A stretch of DNA of 7,052 nucleotides from Actinomycetes bacterium (GTDB lineage Bacteria > Actinomycetota > CALGFH01). Below, piece by piece: positions 1 to 5,265 of the stretch (positions are counted from its first letter, which is position 1; the number at the start of each line of letters is the position of its first letter). The notes beneath the pieces were generated by a model. It did not search any database. It worked only from the letters and a program-made list of their open reading frames with translations, and had not been told where the DNA came from. The DNA lies in the NCBI GenBank assembly GCA_030152105.1, contig JASLIH010000622.1, positions 1-7,052 of the forward strand, in the 5' to 3' direction. The translations under genes and the position numbers were made by a program.

Positions 1-1746
1 CGGGTCGGTGCCGATGCGGCACGAGCCCATCTGGTGGTACGAGACGAGGGTGACCCGGCCGCCGCCGAACCCGGCCCGCCGCGTCGCCTCGGCCCAGGCC
101 CGGTGGGCGGCCGGGTCGCCGGGGCGGAAGGCGAGCCGCCGGCGGTGGAGGCTGAACACCTCGCTGGCCCCGGCGGCGGCCAGCACCTCCCCGGCGGCGG
201 CGACACCCTCGGCCATGCGGGCCTCGTCGGCGGCGTTGAGCCGCCAGCGGACCCGGGGGCTGCCGTCGCGGTCGACCCGGACCCGGCCGGCGCCGGAGTC
301 GCGGCACAGCACCCCGACCAGTGACAGGTTGGCCGACCGCCGCATCAGCGCCCGGTGGTCGGCGGCCGACCGCCAGGGCAGCGCGGCCGCGGCCAGCCCC
401 GGGTGCACGGGCACGGTCTCGAACACGGGCGCGTACGGCCCGAGGCGGTCGCGCAGCTGGGCCGACCAGCGGGCCTGGAGGGTGCCCTCCCACCAGCGGA
501 CCGGCTCGTCGAACACCCCCATGGCGGCGGTGCCCGGGTGCAGGCGCAGGTGGTGGCCGACCTGGCCGCCGAGGCCGGAGCGCAGCAGCAGGGCCGGGGT
601 CTCGACGGCCCCGGCGGCGGCCACCACCGCCCGGGCCCTGACGACGAGGCGGTGCCCGCTCGCGGTGCGGGCCTCGACCCCGACCGCCCGGCCCCCGGCG
701 ACCAGCACCCGGCGGGCGTCGGCCCCCACGACCAGCCGGGCCCCGGCCGCCGCCGCCTCCTCCAGGTAGGTGACCATGGTCGACTGCTTGGCCCCGGTCC
801 GGCAGCCGAAGGCGCACCAGCCGCAGCCGGCGTCCTGGGGGCAGCCTCGGACGTTGCGGGGCAAGGGGCCGGCGTGCCAGCCGAGCCGCGCCAGGCCCCG
901 CTCCAGCAGCCGGTCGCGGGCTCCAGGGCGGCTCTGGTCCTGGGTGACCCCGAGCCGGGCGGCGACCGCCTCCAGGGCGGCCTCGACCTCGCCGGAGACG
1001 AACGCCTCGACGCCGGAGGTGGCGGCCCACTCGGCCAGGACCGCCGGCGGGGTCGCGAACGAGGTCGAGTAGTTGACCACCGTGCCCCCGCCAAGGGCCG
1101 ACCCGGCGACGATCCGGCAGGCCAGGTCGTCGGTGGTCAGGGTCATGGCGTACAGGTACAGGTCGCGGTAGGCGTCGCCCTCCTGGTGGGAGAAGTCGCG
1201 CTCGGCCAGGTAGCCGCCCTTCTCGAGCACGACCACGTCGAGGCCGGCCCGGGCCAGCTCGGCCGCGGCCACCCCGCCGCCGGCCCCCGACCCGACCACG
1301 ACCACGTCGCAGGTCAGCTCCTGGTCGCCCTCGGGGCGCAGCGGGGCCAGGCGCCGGGGCACGTCGGGGGCCGGGCCGAGCGGCCCCGGGTAGCCGGTGG
1401 CGTCGCGGGCCGGACCAGGCCAGGCGTAGGCGGCCAGCAGGGCCAGCGGGCCGAGCGCGGCGGCCAGCCGCCGCTGTGGCGCCAGCCCCTTGGCCCAGCG
1501 CTGGACCACCGCCTCGGCCGCGGCCGCGCTGGCGCCCGACAGTCGGGCCGGGCGGCCGGTGAGCAGCAGCGCCCCGGCCCGGGTGTCGAGCGCCCGCAGC
1601 AGCCCCATAAGCTGGTCGCGGTCGCGCCGGCTGGCCGTCCGGCCAAGGATGTCCAGCATCCGGCCGGGCACAGCGGGGTCGTAGGCCTCCCCGAGGATCC
1701 CGGCGGCCAGCGCGGCCAGGACGGCCTCCGGCCGCGACGACGTCAT
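1..1746 (-). CDS. GMC-family FAD oxidoreductase, long-chain alcohol oxidase (FAO)-like; 3' end beyond window
   Basis: This is the first 582 residues of a flavoprotein that would oxidise an alcohol using FAD. Visible in order: an N-terminal helical region (about 1-140) as in FAO-type enzymes; the FAD Rossmann strand and GxGxxG (VVVVGSGAGGG, 148-158) after C146-D147; GGGT (219-222) followed by V-V-N225; a four-cysteine segment (C302, C308, C311, C315) before GAKQS; the GMC signature region GAVETPALLLRSG (379-391); and the C-terminal SYHQMGSCRIG (569-579), whose H571 is the likely catalytic histidine. The final FAD/substrate-closing segment (roughly 60 residues or more) lies outside. The reading frame is open throughout and rich in G/C-ending codons. 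The ATG at 1746 has no Shine-Dalgarno; TACAAA ends 7 bases before it, so the mRNA may be leaderless. There is no signal peptide, so it is probably cytoplasmic or membrane-associated. The family is sure; the substrate (fatty alcohol, sterol or other) is not. Confidence 0.93.
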   Translation of the reverse strand, partial: MTSSRPEAVLAALAAGILGEAYDPAVPGRMLDILGRTASRRDRDQLMGLLRALDTRAGALLLTGRPARLSGASAAAAEAVVQRWAKGLAPQRRLAAALGPLALLAAYAWPGPARDATGYPGPLGPAPDVPRRLAPLRPEGDQELTCDVVVVGSGAGGGVAAAELARAGLDVVVLEKGGYLAERDFSHQEGDAYRDLYLYAMTLTTDDLACRIVAGSALGGGTVVNYSTSFATPPAVLAEWAATSGVEAFVSGEVEAALEAVAARLGVTQDQSRPGARDRLLERGLARLGWHAGPLPRNVRGCPQDAGCGWCAFGCRTGAKQSTMVTYLEEAAAAGARLVVGADARRVLVAGGRAVGVEARTASGHRLVVRARAVVAAAGAVETPALLLRSGLGGQVGHHLRLHPGTAAMGVFDEPVRWWEGTLQARWSAQLRDRLGPYAPVFETVPVHPGLAAAALPWRSAADHRALMRRSANLSLVGVLCRDSGAGRVRVDRDGSPRVRWRLNAADEARMAEGVAAAGEVLAAAGASEVFSLHRRRLAFRPGDPAAHRAWAEATRRAGFGGGRVTLVSYHQMGSCRIGTDP

Positions 1747-1753
1747 GTCAGGG

Positions 1754-1759
1754 TTTGTA
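1754..1759 (-). promoter_or_regulatory. Possible -10 element of a leaderless GMC oxidoreductase transcript
   Basis: On the minus strand TACAAA matches TATAAT at four of six positions and is separated from the ATG at 1746 by 7 bases (CCCTGAC). That is the spacing expected if transcription starts at the start codon. No Shine-Dalgarno is visible and no convincing -35 lies upstream. Leaderless genes are common in actinobacteria. This is a weak, position-based call. Confidence 0.25.
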
Positions 1760-1820
1760 CCGCGGGGCGGGCGGCCAGGCCAGCCTCAGATGCCCGATCC
1801 GGCGCGTCGGTGGTGTTCAA

Positions 1821-1832
1821 TTGCGCGCGCAA
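1821..1832. promoter_or_regulatory. Perfect 12-base palindrome, candidate operator in divergent spacer
   Basis: TTGCGCGCGCAA reads identically on both strands. It sits in the spacer between the divergent GMC oxidoreductase and ABC exporter genes, ending 11 bases before the exporter's ribosome binding site. An operator for a dimeric repressor, or a site affecting the exporter leader, would fit this place. The core is alternating GC, which arises by chance more readily in such GC-rich DNA, but the flanking TTG/CAA makes chance less likely. No regulator gene is in the window. Confidence 0.35.
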
Positions 1833-1843
1833 CCACGGCGAGC

Positions 1844-1851
1844 AAAGGAGG
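1844..1851 (+). promoter_or_regulatory. Strong ribosome binding site that points to an ACG start at 1858
   Basis: AAAGGAGG is a near-perfect anti-Shine-Dalgarno match. The in-frame codon at the ideal distance, six bases after the last G, is ACG at 1858. No ATG, GTG or TTG in the ATPase frame lies at a suitable distance. The next in-frame GTG (1885) and ATG (1909) are too far downstream and would remove the first beta strand of the ABC domain. The in-frame GTGs at 1810 and 1813 lie upstream of this site and have no ribosome binding site of their own. Confidence 0.7.
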
Positions 1852-1857
1852 CCGGCG

Positions 1858-2829
1858 ACGGCGGCGGCGGTCGAGCTCAGCGGCGTGTACCGGCGCTTCG
1901 GGCGAACCATGGTGCTTGCCGGCCTCGACCTGCGCGTCGACGAGGGCGAGCTGTACGGGCTGATCGGGCCCAACGGGGCCGGCAAGACGACCGCCCTGCG
2001 GGTCGCCCTCGGGCTGCTCAAGGCCGACGCCGGCCAGGTCCGGCTGCTCGGCCGCGACCCGCGGTCGGCGGCCGGGGCGCGACCGCGGCGGGTCGGCAGC
2101 CTGATCGAGGCCCCGTCCCTGTCCCCGCGGCTCACCGGCCGCGAGTACCTGGTCCTGATCGCCCGCTGGGCCGACGCCCCCGACAGCGAGGTCGACCGGG
2201 TGGCCGGCCTGCTCGGGCTGGGCCGCATGACCGACCGGCCGACAGCCACCTACTCCTCGGGTATGCGCCAGGTCCTGGCCACCGCGGCCGCCCTGGTCGG
2301 GCCGCCCGACCTGCTGGTGCTGGACGAGCCGACGGTCGGGCTCGACCCGGGCCACCGCCGCCGGGTCAACGACCTGCTGACCGACCACGTGGCCGGGGGC
2401 GGGACGGCGCTGCTGTCCAGCCACCAGCTGGACGACGCCGAGCGGCTCTGCTCCCGGGTCGGGCTGATGGCGGCCGGGCGGCTCGCCGCCGAGGGCCCGC
2501 CGACCGAGCTGGGCCCGGCCGCCGGCCGGTTCGAGGTCACCGTCAGCGACCCCGAGGCGGCCCTGTCGGCGCTGCGGGCGCTGCGCCTGATCTGCTGGCG
2601 GGACGGCGACAACGGCAGGGTGGTGGTCGAGACGGGCTCCCCGTACCAGGTCGGCCGGCCCGACGGCAGCGTCATCGCCCGGGCCCTGGCCGCCGCCGGG
2701 GTCTTCCCGTCCGACCTGCGCCGCTCCCCCACCCTGGAGCTGGCGTACGCCGAGGTGACCGGCGGCCTGGCCCCCGACCCACCCCAGCCCCCGGTCGACC
2801 AGGGACCGAGGGTCGAGGCTGTCCGATGA
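1858..2829 (+). CDS. ABC-2 type exporter, ATP-binding subunit (BcrA/DrrA-like, with E-loop)
   Basis: The cytoplasmic ATPase half of a two-gene exporter; 323 residues if translation starts at ACG 1858. Motifs: Walker A GPNGAGKTT (37-45); E84 in SLIEAPSLSPRLTG (81-94), where most ABC ATPases have the Q-loop glutamine; signature YSSGMRQ (132-138), a variant of LSGGQ; Walker B LLVLDEP (152-158) with catalytic E157; D-loop GLDP (161-164); switch histidine in SSH (H189). A C-terminal domain of about 100 residues follows, ending in a proline-rich tail, as in BcrA/DrrA-like proteins. A glutamate at the Q-loop is known from lantibiotic-immunity (LanF) and bacitracin-type exporters. The stop overlaps the permease start (ATGA), so the two are translationally coupled. 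The substrate is unknown; export of a peptide or small-molecule toxin is a family-based guess. The unusual feature is the start: no standard start codon fits the ribosome binding site. Confidence 0.93.
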   Translation, partial: TAAAVELSGVYRRFGRTMVLAGLDLRVDEGELYGLIGPNGAGKTTALRVALGLLKADAGQVRLLGRDPRSAAGARPRRVGSLIEAPSLSPRLTGREYLVLIARWADAPDSEVDRVAGLLGLGRMTDRPTATYSSGMRQVLATAAALVGPPDLLVLDEPTVGLDPGHRRRVNDLLTDHVAGGGTALLSSHQLDDAERLCSRVGLMAAGRLAAEGPPTELGPAAGRFEVTVSDPEAALSALRALRLICWRDGDNGRVVVETGSPYQVGRPDGSVIARALAAAGVFPSDLRRSPTLELAYAEVTGGLAPDPPQPPVDQGPRVEAVR

Positions 2830-3638
2830 GGCGGCAGCGGGTCGCGGGGGCGGTGGCCGTCGGGGGCCCGCGGCACCGGGCGGAACGGCGCCGGCACCCC
2901 TTCGCCGGGGTGGTCCGGCTGCGGGCCGCTGAGCTGGCCCGCCGACCGGTGGTGGTGGCTGCGTTCGCGCTCCAGGCGATGGCCGTGCTCGGGGCCGAGC
3001 TGCTGGGCGCGGTCGGCGCCGAGGAGCTGGCCGGGGCCGGCGACGACCTGGTCCTCGGCGGCCTGCGGGTGACGGCCGTGCCCGGCGGGCTGGTCTTCGG
3101 GGTGCTGGTCGCGGCCGTGGTCGGGGCCGAGTTCGCCTGGGCGACCGAGCGGGCCCTGCTGGCCCGCGACCCGCGCCGGCTGCGGTTCGCCGGCTACCAG
3201 CTGGCCGTGGCCGCCGTCCTGGCCCTGGCCTGGTGGGCGGTCCAGAGCCTGCTCGTGGTCACGGTCGCGGCCCTGCTCCAGGCGGGCGGCGGGATCGTCG
3301 CCGGGGTGGCCTGGAACGCCCCCGCCCACTGGGCCGCCCTGGCCGCCGCGCTGGCCGCCACCCTGGTCTACGGGCTGCTGGGCGCGGCCTGCGCCCTGGT
3401 CCTGCGGGGCGCCCTGGCCGGGGTGGTCGCGCTGCTCGCCTACGGCCTCCTCGGCGAGCTCGTCCTCGCCCCCCAGTGGGCCCCGGCGACCGGCTGGACG
3501 GTCTCTGCCTCGGCGGCCCGCCTGGCCGGCCAGGGCACCACCCCGGTGGCCCGGGCCGCCCTGGTCGTCACCCTCGCCTTCGTGCTCGCCCTGGCCGGCT
3601 GCCTGACCCTGTATGCCCGCCGCCAGGTCCGCGACTGA
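2826..3638 (+). CDS. ABC-2 type exporter, permease subunit
   Basis: A 270-residue integral membrane protein that would form the channel driven by the ATPase encoded just upstream. An Arg-rich cytoplasmic N-tail (1-40) is followed by six likely membrane helices, at about 41-61, 84-106, 123-152, 168-192, 196-215 and 242-263. A short basic C-tail (ARRQVRD) ends it. The segment VVGAEFAWATERALLARDPRR (98-118), after helix 2, resembles the conserved cytoplasmic coupling region of BcrB/LanE/G-type ABC-2 permeases (E..WGT.R.LL...R). The ATG at 2826 overlaps the ATPase stop by four bases and has GAGG seven bases upstream (2815-2818), inside the ATPase gene. The stop TGA forms one half of a TGATCA that also encodes the stop of the facing VOC gene. 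Sequence conservation in such permeases is low, so the call rests on topology and operon context. Confidence 0.88.
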   Translation: MRRQRVAGAVAVGGPRHRAERRRHPFAGVVRLRAAELARRPVVVAAFALQAMAVLGAELLGAVGAEELAGAGDDLVLGGLRVTAVPGGLVFGVLVAAVVGAEFAWATERALLARDPRRLRFAGYQLAVAAVLALAWWAVQSLLVVTVAALLQAGGGIVAGVAWNAPAHWAALAAALAATLVYGLLGAACALVLRGALAGVVALLAYGLLGELVLAPQWAPATGWTVSASAARLAGQGTTPVARAALVVTLAFVLALAGCLTLYARRQVRD

Positions 3639-4019
3639 TCAGCGCTTCAGCTCCTGCACGGCCCAGGTGTTGCCGTCCGGGTCGTCGAAGAACAGGAACC
3701 GCGAGCCGGGCGTGCCCTCCGGCCCCAGCTGCTGGACCTCGCTGACGCCGACGCCGCGGCCGGCGAGCTGCTCGCGGACGGCGTCGATGTCCTCGACGAC
3801 CAGCTGCACGCCTTTGACCGAGCCGGGCTCGCCCAGGGGCAGGCCCTCGCCGATCACCACCGAGCAGGCCGAGCCCGGCGGGGTCATCTGCACGACCCGC
3901 ATCCCCGGGGTGGGCCTGGCGTCATGGTCCAGGTTGAAGCCGACCTGCCCGGTGTAGAAGGCCTTGGCCGCGTCGACGTCGGAGACGGGGATGGGGACGA
4001 CTTCGAGCTTCAGGTCCAC
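3639..4019 (-). CDS. VOC-superfamily (glyoxalase/bleomycin-resistance fold) protein
   Basis: A small cytoplasmic protein of 126 residues with two beta-alpha-beta-beta-beta modules. The first is LEVVPIPVSDVDAAKAFYTG (5-24) with the typical D..AK.FY...GF. The second starts at VKGVQLVVEDIDAV (68-81) and ends in FFDDPDGNTWAVQE (110-123). E123 sits where VOC enzymes carry a metal-binding glutamate. The first-strand position is V8 and the second-module one Q72, so the usual histidine ligands are missing. A metal-dependent glyoxalase is therefore unlikely; a metal-free ligand-binding or sequestering role is possible. The start is GTG at 4019, with AAGGA (4026-4030 on the minus strand) six bases upstream. 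The gene meets the exporter permease tail to tail with no base between the stops. Antibiotic binding cannot be inferred from sequence alone. Confidence 0.9.
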   Translation of the reverse strand: MDLKLEVVPIPVSDVDAAKAFYTGQVGFNLDHDARPTPGMRVVQMTPPGSACSVVIGEGLPLGEPGSVKGVQLVVEDIDAVREQLAGRGVGVSEVQQLGPEGTPGSRFLFFDDPDGNTWAVQELKR

Positions 4020-4116
4020 GCTGCGTCCTTGGGGTGAGGGATGTGCGGTCGGTGTGCCCGAGCATACGGTAGTGGGACCATGGGACTGCCGGGCCGACCC
4101 ACCAGAGGAGGTGGCC
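4020..4116. promoter_or_regulatory. Divergent spacer between VOC and PLP-enzyme genes
   Basis: These 97 bases must hold the promoters of both divergent genes. It includes the ribosome binding site of each: AAGGA on the minus strand at 4026-4030, and GAGGAGG on the plus strand at 4105-4111, five bases before GTG 4117. On the minus strand TATGCT (4063-4068) fits a TAnnnT -10 for the VOC gene, with a leader of about 35-40 bases, but no good -35 is seen. On the plus strand TACGGT (4065-4070) overlaps it and is a weak -10 candidate. I see no clear operator palindrome. Confidence 0.4.
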
Positions 4117-5265
4117 GTGGCGGACGAGCTGCTCGCCTACCGTGACCGGTTCCCGACGCTGGGCCGCGGCCCGTATTTCGCCGCCCACACCCTTGGGCCG
4201 ATGCCGGACACGGTGCCGGACGCCCTGGCCCGGTTCGCGGCCGAGTGGGCCACCGACGGGGTGGTGGCCTGGACCGGCTGGCTGGAGCAGATCCGGGCGA
4301 CCGCCGCCCTGCTGGAGGACCTGTTCGGGGCCCCGCCGGGGTCGATCGCCCTCGGGCCCAACGTGTCGGTCCTGGCCGGGCAGGTGCTGTCGTGCCTCGA
4401 CTGGTCGGGTGAGCGCAGCCGGCTGGTCACCACCGACCTCGAGTTCCCGACCTGCGACTACCTGTACCGGGCCCAGGAGACGCTCGGGGCCAAGGTCGAG
4501 GCCGTCCCCTCCCGCGACCTGACCGTCGACCTCGACCGGCTGCTGGAGGCCATCGACGAGCACACCGCGCTGGTCGCCGTGACCCATGTGGCCTTCCGCT
4601 CCTCGGCCCTGCTGGACGCGGCCGCCGTCGCCGCCCGGGCCCATGAGGTGGGGGCGCTGGTCCTGCTCGACACCTACCAGTCGGCCGGGACGGTCCCGAT
4701 CGACGTCGGCGCCCTCGGGGTCGACCTGCTGGTCGGCGGCTCGGTCAAGTGGCTGCTCGGCGGCCCCGGCACCGGCTACCTGTACGCCCGGCCGGAGGTG
4801 GCCGCGACCCTGGCCCCGCGGCTGGTCGGCTGGTTCGGCCACCAGGCCCCGTTCGCCTTCGAGCCCAGCCCGATCGCCTTCGCCGCCGGGGCCGGCCGGT
4901 TCGTCACCGGCACCCCGAACGTCGCCGCCCACGTCATGGCCGCCGAGGGCTACCGGATCGTGGCCGAGGCGGGCGTCGACGCCATCCGGGCCAAGTCCCG
5001 CCGCCAGGTCGCCCGCCTCCTGGACGGGTTCCAGGCCCAGGGCGCCCGGGTCCGCGGCCCCGCCGACCCGCGACGGCGGGGCGGCAGCGTGGTCGTCGAC
5101 TTCGACGGCGCCGAGCAGGTCACCGCCGAGCTGATCGCCCGCGGCTACACCTGCGACTACCGCCCCGGCGCCGGCCTGCGCCTCGGCCCCCACCTCTACA
5201 CCACCGACGACGAGTGCGACGCCGTGGTCGCCGAGGTCGCCACCCTCCGCCGGGCCCGGGCCTAG
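4117..5265 (+). CDS. Class V aminotransferase-fold PLP enzyme, kynureninase-like
   Basis: A cytoplasmic PLP-dependent enzyme of 382 residues. K211 in GGSVKWLLGGPGTGYLY is the probable Schiff-base lysine; D185 in LLDTYQSAG is the residue expected to pair with the PLP ring nitrogen, with Q188 nearby. Kynureninase-like marks are FPTCDYLY (110-117, compare FPTDxY), GWFGH (238-242), and GTPN (265-268) followed by EAGVDAIRAKS. The C-terminal DYRPGAGLRLGPHLY also fits. Kynureninases cleave kynurenine to anthranilate and alanine, but they are usually somewhat longer. No other tryptophan-degradation gene is present, so another substrate (C-C or C-S lyase, or transamination) remains possible. The start is GTG 4117, five bases after GGAGG; GTG 4111 overlaps that site and is rejected. 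The stop TAG shares CTAG with the facing amidase stop. The fold is sure, the reaction moderately likely. Confidence 0.9.
   Translation: MADELLAYRDRFPTLGRGPYFAAHTLGPMPDTVPDALARFAAEWATDGVVAWTGWLEQIRATAALLEDLFGAPPGSIALGPNVSVLAGQVLSCLDWSGERSRLVTTDLEFPTCDYLYRAQETLGAKVEAVPSRDLTVDLDRLLEAIDEHTALVAVTHVAFRSSALLDAAAVAARAHEVGALVLLDTYQSAGTVPIDVGALGVDLLVGGSVKWLLGGPGTGYLYARPEVAATLAPRLVGWFGHQAPFAFEPSPIAFAAGAGRFVTGTPNVAAHVMAAEGYRIVAEAGVDAIRAKSRRQVARLLDGFQAQGARVRGPADPRRRGGSVVVDFDGAEQVTAELIARGYTCDYRPGAGLRLGPHLYTTDDECDAVVAEVATLRRARA

Noticed and set aside
355..1857. Very long open frame on the plus strand opposite the GMC oxidase, running into the ABC ATPase
   Set aside because: It is antisense to a gene with clear FAD and GMC motifs, has Gly/Arg/Pro/Ala-biased composition, and is open only because stop codons are rare at this G+C. 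Only the part from 1858 is the real ATPase.
1755..2825. In-frame upstream extension of the permease over the ATPase gene
   Set aside because: The translation there is Arg/Gly/Pro-rich shadow of the ATPase; the permease has a natural ATG at 2826 with a ribosome binding site and the usual ATGA coupling.
2826..4019. Exporter plus VOC protein as an antibiotic-resistance cassette
   Set aside because: They lie on opposite strands, so they are not an operon. VOC proteins and ABC-2 exporters are both very common, and no biosynthetic or regulatory gene links them here.
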